Shown here: piece after piece, positions 35,134 through 43,871 of the stretch
How the letters are laid out: every line of letters starts with the position of its first letter
How positions within the stretch are numbered: the first letter of the stretch is position 1
Assembly (NCBI GenBank): GCA_900551295.1
Contig: URVJ01000014.1
Location: forward strand, 5,784-69,783
Direction: 5' to 3'
Length of the DNA: 64,000 nucleotides
From: an uncultured Eubacteriales bacterium
GTDB lineage: Bacteria > Bacillota > Clostridia > Oscillospirales > CAG-382
Position numbers and translations under genes: made by a program
The notes under the pieces: model-generated
What the model was told of the DNA's origin: nothing
Databases searched by the model: none
What the model saw: only the letters and a program-made list of their open reading frames with translations

Positions 35134-37386
35134 TTATTCTCCGAGAACGTCGTTTATGCTCGCGCTCTTTTCTTCGCCGTAAATATAGGTCTCGCCGCCG
35201 TCATATGTAATATAAGAACGTATATAGACTTTCTTATCTTTCATATCTGTCGGAATACCCGTTACCATTGCGGCTATAACGTCGTATTCTTCGCCGCGTC
35301 TGAACACGATATTGGTATTTTTATCATGCGCGATGCCTTTTTTATAAAGGTTTGCGATGTCTGCGTTTTCAAAGCTGAGTTCGGTGTTCTTTCCGGCAGC
35401 CGTAAGCTTATCCTTGATTATTTCGGTAGTCACCAAAAAGCCGTACTCGGTTTTTTCGTCGTTTCTGCCGTCGTAAACGTTGGCATAGAAGCGTATACCG
35501 GTATAATCGGTCTTTACGTCCTTGTTATCCTGCATTACGGGAGCCCTATTCTTTTCATTCCAGAGTGCTTTAAGCGTAAGTGCGCCGTCTCCGGTCACAT
35601 AAGGCACGACCGTCTCGCCGGGCTGATATACTTTTCCGTTATATTCCCAGCCGGCAAACTCTGCATTTTCCTTGGCAAACGTATTTTCAGGGAAATAGAA
35701 GTTTTCGTCAAATGCGTAGAGTGCGTTCTGCGGTTCTGTGCCGACGCCGCCGTCCGGATCAAACGAAACGGTAAAGAGCTTCTTTGCGGAAACGCCGTTG
35801 ATTACATAATTCAGTCCTTCAAGCTCGGAAATCTTTGCAGAGGAGCTGTAAGGCGCGAAGAATATGTAAGGAGTTTTGCAAAGCGCCTCGGTTACGGCGT
35901 CGTCCGACGTGTCAAAAATGCGGCTGACGCTCTGAACGGTATCGTTTCTGCCGTTGTAATTGAGTATTATCGAATTTGCGTTAAGATTTTCATTGAGCGT
36001 AGGATATTTTGCGGGATCCGACCATTTATCAAAATAGTTGCCGCTGTTTGCCCTGAACCGAACGTCGCTTGTCGTAAGCAGATACGGATAGAGGTCTACG
36101 GTATTTGCACCGAGCGCCGACGGCTGATCCGCCGACGGGAATGTAACGCTTATGCTTAAAAGATACTTTGCGCCCTTTTCAAACGCTGCGGTACCTCCGT
36201 GGTTGTATGCAAACAGGCTAAAGTTTCCGTTTGACGCGCCGAAAGTTACTTTCATACCGCCGTCGGTTATCGCGGATGTATAACTGCCTGCTCCCCATAC
36301 CTGCCACTTATTAAGATACGGATTTTCAAAGTTTCCGTTTACAAATACGTTACGTCCCTCTTTTCCGGCAGACGCAAATGCCGCTGTCATTCCGAGCTTA
36401 TACTCGTATTCAGATGTTGTCTTATCGGCAAAAGTTACGGTCTTTCCGCGAAGATCGCGTCTTGCGTAAACGGTATATGTAACACCGTCGCCGCTCATAA
36501 CTGTTCCGTCCGCGCTAAAATTGCCTACGGTATCGCCGAGAACGTCTGCCGTAAACTTTTCCGCCGCAACTCCGGGCGCTTTATCAAAAGTAAACGTGAA
36601 AATACCGCTGTCAAAGCAAACACTGTTTGTTGCGTCTGAAAGTTCCTGTCCGTCAACATACACGGACGCGGTATAGACCTCAGCCGACGTCTTTTTATAT
36701 ACTCTTATGTAGTCTATGTCAAGCGTCCAGCCCTCGTAAAGTCCTGGTGCGATATAGAAACGCAGAGAGTTAAGCGCGTTGTTTGCGGGTGTATTGAGAA
36801 ATTCTTCGGGCGTTACGGAAAGCGTTACCCATTCGTCAGCCTGTTCTTTGGTTATTGTCTTGTTTGCAAGCAGACGGTAGCTGCCCTGAATCTGAACGGT
36901 GGTATAATCAGGAAGCGCAGCCGCGTACTGGTTGGCTTGTGCAAGTCTTACGCGCATTTCTATGCGGTCTATCGCAGACAGATCCGTGCCGGTAAAGCCG
37001 TAATAGCTGTTGGCGTCGGCGGAGGGCTTGAAATACACGTTCGGGCAAAGTCCGTCGGTTACGCTTTCGGCAGCTTTAGGCGTTACGGAAACATACTTTA
37101 TCGTTTCGCCTGCAAGTTCTTCGGTATTAAAGTCCCATTCGACGGTACCTGCGGCATATCCCGAGCGTTCGGTCGATTCAAAGCGTGTTGCGGTGTCAGC
37201 AGCATCAAATTCCCACGACGCGATTATATCGTCATCAGCAAAAGCCTGTGCGGTTTCGGTTATCGTGTCTTGCGTTTCTTCAGCCGCGTTTTCGGCATAT
37301 TCGGCTGCCGGAAGTGCAGATGCCGCAAAAGCTGACACCGTGCACAGCGCAAGTGCCGCGCCGAGTATTTTCAATGTGTTTTTCAT
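35134..37386 (-). CDS. Secreted modular protein with shared C-terminus
   Basis: 750 residues from the ATG at 37386, which has AAAGAGG upstream and starts a signal peptide (KNTLKILGAALALCTVSAFA). Domains in order: a beta-sandwich module (about 65-245, with WTLDIDYIRVYKK at its end); a small domain (YVDGQELSDATNS); a second, CBM-like sandwich (NVFVNGNFENPYLNKWQVWG); an InlB-type repeat (FAGWEYNGKVYQPGE); and the 125-residue C-terminal module shared with 26388 and 31244 (YTGIRFYANVYDGRN). No catalytic residues or anchor are evident, so it is probably a secreted carbohydrate-binding protein. It follows the 41-codon gene by 41 bases, and both follow the SLH/GH99-like gene, so all three may share the AraC-type promoter at 42.5 kb. 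Confidence 0.82.
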   Translation of the reverse strand: MKNTLKILGAALALCTVSAFAASALPAAEYAENAAEETQDTITETAQAFADDDIIASWEFDAADTATRFESTERSGYAAGTVEWDFNTEELAGETIKYVSVTPKAAESVTDGLCPNVYFKPSADANSYYGFTGTDLSAIDRIEMRVRLAQANQYAAALPDYTTVQIQGSYRLLANKTITKEQADEWVTLSVTPEEFLNTPANNALNSLRFYIAPGLYEGWTLDIDYIRVYKKTSAEVYTASVYVDGQELSDATNSVCFDSGIFTFTFDKAPGVAAEKFTADVLGDTVGNFSADGTVMSGDGVTYTVYARRDLRGKTVTFADKTTSEYEYKLGMTAAFASAGKEGRNVFVNGNFENPYLNKWQVWGAGSYTSAITDGGMKVTFGASNGNFSLFAYNHGGTAAFEKGAKYLLSISVTFPSADQPSALGANTVDLYPYLLTTSDVRFRANSGNYFDKWSDPAKYPTLNENLNANSIILNYNGRNDTVQSVSRIFDTSDDAVTEALCKTPYIFFAPYSSSAKISELEGLNYVINGVSAKKLFTVSFDPDGGVGTEPQNALYAFDENFYFPENTFAKENAEFAGWEYNGKVYQPGETVVPYVTGDGALTLKALWNEKNRAPVMQDNKDVKTDYTGIRFYANVYDGRNDEKTEYGFLVTTEIIKDKLTAAGKNTELSFENADIANLYKKGIAHDKNTNIVFRRGEEYDVIAAMVTGIPTDMKDKKVYIRSYITYDGGETYIYGEEKSASINDVLGE

Positions 37387-37427
37387 AATTAACCTCTTTC
37401 TTTTTATTGTTTTTTCGGGGCACAAAC

Positions 37428-37553
37428 TCAAACTTCTATATTCGGGTCAAAGAAATCGTCTGCGTCAATGACAACGGAACTGCCGTTAAGAATATCCTCA
37501 TTCGGTGAAAACAAAAGCGCCGTCATTTCCGGAGAAACATATGCTTTTCTCAT
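37428..37553 (-). CDS. Short acidic peptide gene, copy 2 (41 residues)
   Basis: ATG at 37553 with a strong AAAGGAGG 8 bases upstream; TGA ends at 37428. The peptide starts MRKAYVSPEMTALLFSPNED and ends IDADDFFDPNIEV. It lies between the SLH/GH99-like gene (47 bases) and the secreted protein gene at 35134 (41 bases), so it is an internal cistron of that run. Its pattern matches the 37-residue product at 31106 (Y-x-x-P near the start, D-I-[IL], I-D-A-D). There are no cysteines, signal peptide or membrane segment. Function unknown. Confidence 0.77.
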   Translation of the reverse strand: MRKAYVSPEMTALLFSPNEDILNGSSVVIDADDFFDPNIEV

Positions 37554-37600
37554 ATATCCGTCCTCCTTTCGCCAAAAATTCCTTGATTTTTGCCGTTTTT

Positions 37601-40600
37601 TTATTTTACAAATCTGATATAGTCGATTGTATACGTTCCGTTATTATCGGTCGGATCGTACAATACAGACGTAATCTTGCCTTTCCATTCCTCGCAGGCG
37701 CTTGTTTCATAGACAAATACGTAATATCCGCCGCCGTCGTCATATGCGTTCTTTATATCGCATTTAAGCGTTTTTGTTTCGTTTCGCTTATCGTCGGAAT
37801 CGGTGGTAAAGTAAATTTTGCTGACTGTCGGTACATACGACGCGTCGGTATTTGCCGCAAACTCGCACTTTACGCGCACGGTCACATATTTATAAGCCGA
37901 CGAATCGATTTCAAGTCCGGATTTGAGTATTCCGACGTCATATCCGCTCTTTGCGTAGGACGCAGGCTTTGCCTTGAGCATAAGGTTGTTGTCGTCAAAC
38001 TCATAATCGGCGTTGAGTATGCCGAAGCCCGAAAGCGACTTTTTATCAAATTCATACGAGTCGTCATTGGGTACGGAATCAACCTTTTCATGGGGTTCTG
38101 TTCCGATTACCTTTGAAAGATCGGCAGCCGGCGTCTGCGGCTTTGTATTTGTGTTCTTGTTTTCGTCCTCTTCTTTCCAGTCCGGGTTCTGCACAAAACG
38201 TATATAGTCTATACTGTACGTTCCGTTATTTTCCGGAGGATCAAAACGCAGCGTCTTTACCGTGCCGCTCCATTTTTCATTTGATGCAAGGTCGAAATCA
38301 AGAATATACGTATCTTTTCCGCTTGTTTCACATTCAAGCGCGTCAACGCGGTAAGTCTTGACCTCATCAAGCCTCGAATCTGTATCTGTTGCAAAATACA
38401 GCACAAACGCGGTTCTTGTTTCGCCCTTGATATTTACGCCGAAGTCGCACTTTATGCGTACCTGTGCGGACAGATATTTCGCCGCCGGAATTTTAAGCGA
38501 GTTTTTCATTATATACGGATCATATCCGTTGCTGCCGCCTGTCTCCGACGGATAGATAGTCATCGCGCCGTCAGATACAAACACCTGCGCGTTATACGGT
38601 GTCCAGCCCGAAATATCGCCGTCGGTATCAAATTCATAGGAATCCTTATTTGCGTTCTCATCATAAACCTCAGCTTTTTCGGGACGTATTTTAATATGCA
38701 GTCCCGAATCGTCAAGAGCATAATTTATGCCGGATTTATCGAGTATGAACCTCAGCGGCAGTACGGGAACATGGTCAAAGAGTGCAATTTTGCGTTCAAG
38801 TTTAAGTTCTTGTCCGTTTACAAGTACGGTGTCGCTGCCGTCGTTAAAGACAAACTCGGTATCGGTTCCGGTCTTTATGTAAAGTCTGCCGGTAAATCTG
38901 TTATACTCATGGTAGAAATTATTGGCGCTGAAAATTCCTGTCGACGGATCGGCTACAACGTACATTTCGTTTTCGGTGCGCTCTATATGGCTTGTCGGAA
39001 TTGAAAGCCTGTAAGAATCCACGTCTATTCCGACGCTCTTCTGCGCACTGCTGTAACCCAGAAATTCGATGTACTCAACATCAAATTCCCTGTCTGCCAT
39101 GTCAAGCGGATCAAAGCGCAGTCTGTGAATCTTACCCGTCCAGTATTTCAGATACATTGTATTTGTCATATCGACGTATATATCCGAATATTCTCCGTTC
39201 TCACTCTTGGGTACGGAGAAGAACACAGAATATTTATCCACCCACGGATTGAACGCAGTTCTGTCGAACACGTCGTCATCGTTTACAAAGTATATCTGTC
39301 CGCTGTCGGCGCCGTCGGGCGATCTCATACGAATATGTATCATTGCGACACGCGATGTGTCTATATCGAGATCAGTATCCTGCGGAGAGAAGATGCAGGG
39401 GTCTGCCGCGTTGGATTTTCCGTGAAGAACGCCGCCGTCAAAGTTCTTATCGTCAACTTTATAGAAGAACCAGCCGGGTTTTGACATATCCTCTCCCGTT
39501 ATCTTAAAGACGACTTCGGAAGGACGGTCTGCCGGGTTTTCGGGTTCCTGTCCCCATGAACGTATGGACGTTCTCGTATCGTTATAGAGGTGCGTTATAC
39601 GTGCGCTCTGGTTTGCCGTCGGAAGAACGTCGGTATGCTCGTCCGGCGCGTTTGTAAAGGCGCTCCTCCATGCGTCGGCATATCCGAAGCCGTTGAGTCC
39701 TGACGGTGCTAGCCAGTGTCCCTCTCCGAATTCGTTCCATGTTGAGAAGTATATTACCTCTCTTGCCCATTTCTCGCTCTTATTATAATTTCTTGAAAGC
39801 GCGCGCTTTGCATATTCAAGCGTCTGCTTATGTTCATCGACCGTCGAAAGAGGCGTGCGCGTGCCCTCCCACGAAACTATGTTATAGCCTACGGCAACCG
39901 TCGGAACAAAGGCAAATCCGTCGTAATCCTCATCATCACACCTTGTATTGTCTATGGCTCTTGTATAGACGTCGTTTAACCATTCGGGATCATACGACTG
40001 TTTTCCGTAGCCGTAGTTTATAAATCCTTCGGTGCCGATACTCTTCATTGCTTTTACAATGTTGGAATCAAGTCCGTCCTCTGAGAAAGTGATTATAATT
40101 CCGTCAAAGCCGTAGTTTTTGATGTCGTCGTGCATGAATTTTATAACTTCGGCAGCCTTCTTTTGCTGTTCGTCCTTATCCTTGCCGCCGAAAAGCGTAA
40201 GGAAATTATCGCGGCTGTATATTTCAAGCACGGGTTTATTGTCTATGACAAGGTATCTCGGATCTGTAAAGTAATAATCAACCCAATAGTCCCACAACCA
40301 GTTTTTAAAGCTGTCAAGGCTCATTGTTTTTCCGCCCGTCCACTCATACTTGAACGCGCCGTTTTCCCAGAGTATGCAGAAATCTATCATATCGCTGTAC
40401 TTTGCGTAGAAGTATCCGTCATGCAGCGCATTATAAAGCTGCGGACGTTTCATGGGAACCGAATATGCGTTTTCCGACCAGTCAAAGGTTGACGGAACGC
40501 CTGCAAACCAGCAATACTGTATCGCGTCCATGCCGTGCTCTGTCATCTGCTTTATTTCCCAGTCGGCGGTTTCGGGTATGCCCTCGTCATAGTAACCGAG

Positions 40601-42442
40601 AAGCGGAGAATTTTCTTCAAACGGCGAAACAAAATCCCAGCCATAGTGCGTCCCCTCTCTCCATATCGAGCACACGCTCATTATAAGAGTATAATCGGGA
40701 GACTCTGCCTTTTCGGGTTTCGGGCAGTAATCGGGATAATCATATGCGCGGTACACCTTTATATCGTCTATGTAAAGAGGAGACTGCGCGCCGTTCTTAT
40801 CATACTCAAAGCGTATATTATCGAAAGAACCGCTGTCGGTGCTCACAAATCCCAAAGACTTTCCGTTTACGAATATCTGCGCTTTTTTATTTGCAAAATC
40901 CGTTTCGACGTGTATGCACTGCCAGATGTTTGCCTTATGCACTCTTTGCGCACTGCCCGACAAAACTTTTCCGTTTTCAAGCTTTACTTCAAGCAGAGTC
41001 TTATCGTCTGCGCCGAGCAAAATGCGAAGCTTTGCGTTTTCGTCCTGTTTGAGAACATAGCACTCGAAAACAGCCTTGCCGTCGATCTTATCAAAGGACT
41101 TTTTCACATATCCGTTTTCTTCAAGCTTTAAGCTGTATACGTCGCCGGGCTGATTGAGCGACGCAACGGCTGCCGTATCCGTTTCAACATCAAACGGAAG
41201 TTTTCCCGACGCAAAATCTTCGTTTACGGGATAATTCATATATATCCTGCAAAGTTTCGGCATCATTACGAGAATATTTTCCTTTGTCGTGGAGTAATAC
41301 AGCTTTGACATATCCGTATAGTCATCGGAAAGCGAGAAAGTGCATATCTTTGCGCCGTCGCAGGAAAATGTACCCTCATTTGTATCGAGGTCGATGCAAA
41401 GCTTAAAGAAATAAGTCGTATTCTTTACGGCAAGTCCCGTATTTACGTCGCTCTTGCCTTTTATATGGAATTCGCCGTCTTTTGTATAGAGTTCAAGAAC
41501 GTTTTTGCCGTCCGAGTTTTCAAAGTACACTCTTGCGCCGTTTTTTGCCCCTGCAAGTGCAACGCTTGTTTCAAATGTAAGTGTGCCGCTGTTCTGCGCC
41601 TCAAATGCGCGGTTTATGGAAACATATCCTTTATCCGAGCTGTCGGCAAGAGTTGCGGTGGTTTTGTTTGAGACGTTCACGCCGCTGTCAAAACGGTTTT
41701 CGTAATTCCAGCCCGAACGGAGATACTCGATATTTCTGACGGTCTGCGTCATTGTCATATCGTCGATAAGATAAAACGCCTCTCTGACAGCTTTTACGGT
41801 AACTTTTTTACGTTCTTCGGGATTTGCGGTACGGTTCAGCACGGCAGCAATCTCGGCTCTCGTAATTCCGTCGCCGGGACGGAAAAATCCGTATTCGTCG
41901 TTTCCGCACAGCACGCCTGCGCGGTACAAAAGCATTACGGCGTCATATTTATCATAATCCTTTACGACGTCTGGCACGCGCTTTATATCGTTCACGGCGC
42001 CGTACCAATCACTCGGAAGTGCGCATGCAAGAAGTTTTGCCGTTTCTCCGCGCGTTACGGATCTGTCAAACGAATCAAACTCATTTTCGGAGATAATGCC
42101 GTTCTGTTTCGCGTAGTTTACGTATGCGTCATACCAGTTTGCGGAGCCGGTTTCGGGAATTGTAGCATTGTTATACGCAGCGTTCAGTCTTGACGCAAGC
42201 GTTACCGCCTGAGATACCGAAACGTTTCCCGCCGGAGAAAAGCTTTTTTCCGAAACGCCGTCCATAAAGCCGAATTCGTATGCGCTCTTTACTTCTCCAG
42301 CATACCAGCTCTCGTTTTTCACGTCAGAAAACTTATTTTCGGGATATTCCTTTGTCTTTGCGAAAGCCGTTGCCGCGGATGACGACACTGCCATAACCGC
42401 GCACATTGCAAACGCAAAAACAGCCGCCTGTGCTTTTCTCAT
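37601..42442 (-). CDS. SLH-anchored GH99/WbsX-like multidomain protein
   Basis: 1613 residues; AAAGGAGG site before the ATG. Signal peptide (KAQAAVFAFAMCAVMAVSSS), then three SLH domains to about residue 215 (YEFGFMDGVSEKSFSPAGNV; YAKQNGIISENEFDSFDRSV; GVLCGNDEYGFFRPGDGITR). A concanavalin/LamG-like region spans about 230-595. The catalytic-type domain (about 610-960) resembles GH99/GH71 and WbsX proteins: MTEHGMDAIQYCWFAG, YLVIDNKPVLEIYSRDNF, FSTWNEFGEGHWLAPSG. A beta-sandwich, a copper-amine-oxidase-N-like domain (VPVLPLRFILDKSG) and two more tandem sandwich modules ending GTYSIDYIRFVQ / GTYTIDYIRFVK follow. Likely a wall-bound endo-glycosidase (endo-mannanase-like by family; not proven). 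Controlled by the operator-promoter at 42488-42551. Confidence 0.88.
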   Translation of the reverse strand: MRKAQAAVFAFAMCAVMAVSSSAATAFAKTKEYPENKFSDVKNESWYAGEVKSAYEFGFMDGVSEKSFSPAGNVSVSQAVTLASRLNAAYNNATIPETGSANWYDAYVNYAKQNGIISENEFDSFDRSVTRGETAKLLACALPSDWYGAVNDIKRVPDVVKDYDKYDAVMLLYRAGVLCGNDEYGFFRPGDGITRAEIAAVLNRTANPEERKKVTVKAVREAFYLIDDMTMTQTVRNIEYLRSGWNYENRFDSGVNVSNKTTATLADSSDKGYVSINRAFEAQNSGTLTFETSVALAGAKNGARVYFENSDGKNVLELYTKDGEFHIKGKSDVNTGLAVKNTTYFFKLCIDLDTNEGTFSCDGAKICTFSLSDDYTDMSKLYYSTTKENILVMMPKLCRIYMNYPVNEDFASGKLPFDVETDTAAVASLNQPGDVYSLKLEENGYVKKSFDKIDGKAVFECYVLKQDENAKLRILLGADDKTLLEVKLENGKVLSGSAQRVHKANIWQCIHVETDFANKKAQIFVNGKSLGFVSTDSGSFDNIRFEYDKNGAQSPLYIDDIKVYRAYDYPDYCPKPEKAESPDYTLIMSVCSIWREGTHYGWDFVSPFEENSPLLGYYDEGIPETADWEIKQMTEHGMDAIQYCWFAGVPSTFDWSENAYSVPMKRPQLYNALHDGYFYAKYSDMIDFCILWENGAFKYEWTGGKTMSLDSFKNWLWDYWVDYYFTDPRYLVIDNKPVLEIYSRDNFLTLFGGKDKDEQQKKAAEVIKFMHDDIKNYGFDGIIITFSEDGLDSNIVKAMKSIGTEGFINYGYGKQSYDPEWLNDVYTRAIDNTRCDDEDYDGFAFVPTVAVGYNIVSWEGTRTPLSTVDEHKQTLEYAKRALSRNYNKSEKWAREVIYFSTWNEFGEGHWLAPSGLNGFGYADAWRSAFTNAPDEHTDVLPTANQSARITHLYNDTRTSIRSWGQEPENPADRPSEVVFKITGEDMSKPGWFFYKVDDKNFDGGVLHGKSNAADPCIFSPQDTDLDIDTSRVAMIHIRMRSPDGADSGQIYFVNDDDVFDRTAFNPWVDKYSVFFSVPKSENGEYSDIYVDMTNTMYLKYWTGKIHRLRFDPLDMADREFDVEYIEFLGYSSAQKSVGIDVDSYRLSIPTSHIERTENEMYVVADPSTGIFSANNFYHEYNRFTGRLYIKTGTDTEFVFNDGSDTVLVNGQELKLERKIALFDHVPVLPLRFILDKSGINYALDDSGLHIKIRPEKAEVYDENANKDSYEFDTDGDISGWTPYNAQVFVSDGAMTIYPSETGGSNGYDPYIMKNSLKIPAAKYLSAQVRIKCDFGVNIKGETRTAFVLYFATDTDSRLDEVKTYRVDALECETSGKDTYILDFDLASNEKWSGTVKTLRFDPPENNGTYSIDYIRFVQNPDWKEEDENKNTNTKPQTPAADLSKVIGTEPHEKVDSVPNDDSYEFDKKSLSGFGILNADYEFDDNNLMLKAKPASYAKSGYDVGILKSGLEIDSSAYKYVTVRVKCEFAANTDASYVPTVSKIYFTTDSDDKRNETKTLKCDIKNAYDDGGGYYVFVYETSACEEWKGKITSVLYDPTDNNGTYTIDYIRFVK

Positions 42443-42487
42443 ACCTGTTATCCTCCTTTTTTACATCAAATAATTTTCAGTATTTTT

Positions 42488-42551
42488 ATTCTACACGCCG
42501 ACGCTTATATTTACAATGAACATTCTGTCGTGTTTTTTGATATATCCGTCA
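42488..42551 (-). promoter_or_regulatory. AraC-type operator and promoter, site 2
   Basis: Direct-repeat half-sites TGAACATTCTGTCG (42517-42530) and TGATATATCCGTCA (42538-42551), start to start 21 bases. On the minus strand the first half-site abuts the -35 TTGTAA (42516-42511); a 17-base spacer and TAGAAT (42493-42488) follow. It precedes the SLH/GH99-like gene. Same geometry as the site at 43752-43815. Confidence 0.7.
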
Positions 42552-42555
42552 GATT

Positions 42556-43704
42556 TCAGCCTATTGCGCGCTTTATTGCTCTCAGATATTCGTCGCCCTT
42601 TTCCTTGGTCGGAGCGATAAATCCGCCCTCGCCGAGTTCGTTCCATGCGTAGCACACCGAAATATCCGACAGGCACTTATCCTTATGTGCCGCGATAAAG
42701 CTTTCAAGATTCTTAACGTGTCTTTCGAGTTTTTCGCCCGACATATCGTCGGAATAGCAGGTATCAGGCATATACTGACCGACGCTTTCATAAGTTTCCC
42801 ACACCGTCTGCCACGGACGGCAGTCCCAGCCTCCGTTTACCGCAGGCATATAGGGCAGCACAGAGTTTTCAGCCATGAGTTCCCACACCTTTTCATAATC
42901 GGCGCAGAGATTATCAAACGGATATTCATAGAATTTACTGCCGTTTTTATCAAGGCAGAAATGTCTGCTGTAATTATATCCGGTAACGGCGTCAAAACCG
43001 AGTTTTTGCAGTTTTTCGGAATACGTTTTCCATCTGTCGGGCTTTTCATCAATACTGCAATCAGGATTTCTGAATGCCGGGAACGCTGCCGCGACAACAC
43101 AGCCGCCGAGTCCCGATTTTACGCACTTATCATGCAGATATTCAATTCCTTTTCCGACGTTTTCCTCACCGCCCATGGTTCTGACGAGAATATCGGTATT
43201 GAAAATTATGATGAGAGGCTTTCCGTCAACTTTCAGCGCATTGGGCTTTGACATATAATGCAGAAAATATTCGCACGCGTCGTTCCAGCGTTTATCCGTA
43301 AGCATCCACGAGCCGTGATGACCGTCATGGTTTGCGACAAGCAGGCAGAATTTTAGTTTTTCGGAATTATTTGCCGCGAAAAATCTTTCAAGCGCGTAAT
43401 TTGGTTCGCGGTAATAGGATTCGTCGGAATTTTTCGATTTTATAAATCCGTTCTCCGAAAGCTGCAAAAGCGCCTCTTTTGCCGGGATAAATTCTTCGTC
43501 GCTCTTTTCGGGATAGTACCAGTCGAACGCCCAGAAATCAAGTCCGCCGGAAAGTGCATAGTCTATCTGCGTTTCCATGCTTTTTACATCGTTTGAAAGC
43601 CAGCCCCACACGGGTTCGCGTCCAGAAAACTCTCCGAGCAGTCTGTCCGTCCACTGCGGTGTTTTTTTATACCATGTATCGTAATAATACGCTCCGAATC
43701 TCAT
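42556..43704 (-). CDS. GH99/WbsX-like glycoside hydrolase
   Basis: 382 residues from the ATG at 43704 (AAAGGAG 10 bases upstream; a TTG two codons earlier is possible). The protein is a single TIM-barrel-type domain starting RFGAYYYDTWYKKTPQWTDR. It continues SMETQIDYALSGGLDFWAFD, VDGKPLIIIFNTDILVR and the end CYAWNELGEGGFIAPTKEKG. This layout is that of WbsX/GH99-like proteins, and the end resembles the NEFGEG block of the SLH protein at 37601. There is no signal peptide, so it is probably cytosolic, perhaps trimming glycans taken up after surface cleavage. It lies divergent from the AraC gene with an operator between. Confidence 0.83.
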   Translation of the reverse strand: MRFGAYYYDTWYKKTPQWTDRLLGEFSGREPVWGWLSNDVKSMETQIDYALSGGLDFWAFDWYYPEKSDEEFIPAKEALLQLSENGFIKSKNSDESYYREPNYALERFFAANNSEKLKFCLLVANHDGHHGSWMLTDKRWNDACEYFLHYMSKPNALKVDGKPLIIIFNTDILVRTMGGEENVGKGIEYLHDKCVKSGLGGCVVAAAFPAFRNPDCSIDEKPDRWKTYSEKLQKLGFDAVTGYNYSRHFCLDKNGSKFYEYPFDNLCADYEKVWELMAENSVLPYMPAVNGGWDCRPWQTVWETYESVGQYMPDTCYSDDMSGEKLERHVKNLESFIAAHKDKCLSDISVCYAWNELGEGGFIAPTKEKGDEYLRAIKRAIG

Positions 43705-43751
43705 AATCAAAAATCTCCTTTGAATTTGCCGGATATACTTATTTCATCTTC

Positions 43752-43815
43752 ATTGTAAGCGCGCGCCGTTTATTTTTCAATGAACAATCTGACATATTTA
43801 TTGATGAATCTGACA
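43752..43815 (-). promoter_or_regulatory. AraC-type operator and promoter, site 1
   Basis: Direct-repeat half-sites TGAACAATCTGACA (43781-43794) and TGATGAATCTGACA (43802-43815), 21 bases start to start, two helical turns. On the minus strand the first abuts the -35 TTGAAA (43780-43775); a 17-base spacer and TACAAT (43757-43752) follow. It faces the GH99-like gene and lies upstream of the AraC gene. Confidence 0.78.
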
Positions 43816-43821
43816 AGAGCG

Positions 43822-43850
43822 TTGACTTTCTTTCAAAGTCATGATACCAT
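43822..43850 (+). promoter_or_regulatory. Possible promoter of the AraC gene
   Basis: TTGACT (43822-43827), 17-base spacer, TACCAT (43845-43850), 21 bases before the ATG. The boxes begin 6 bases after the operator. Confidence 0.5.
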
Positions 43851-43871
43851 AAAACAAAAGGAGTGACGCAT

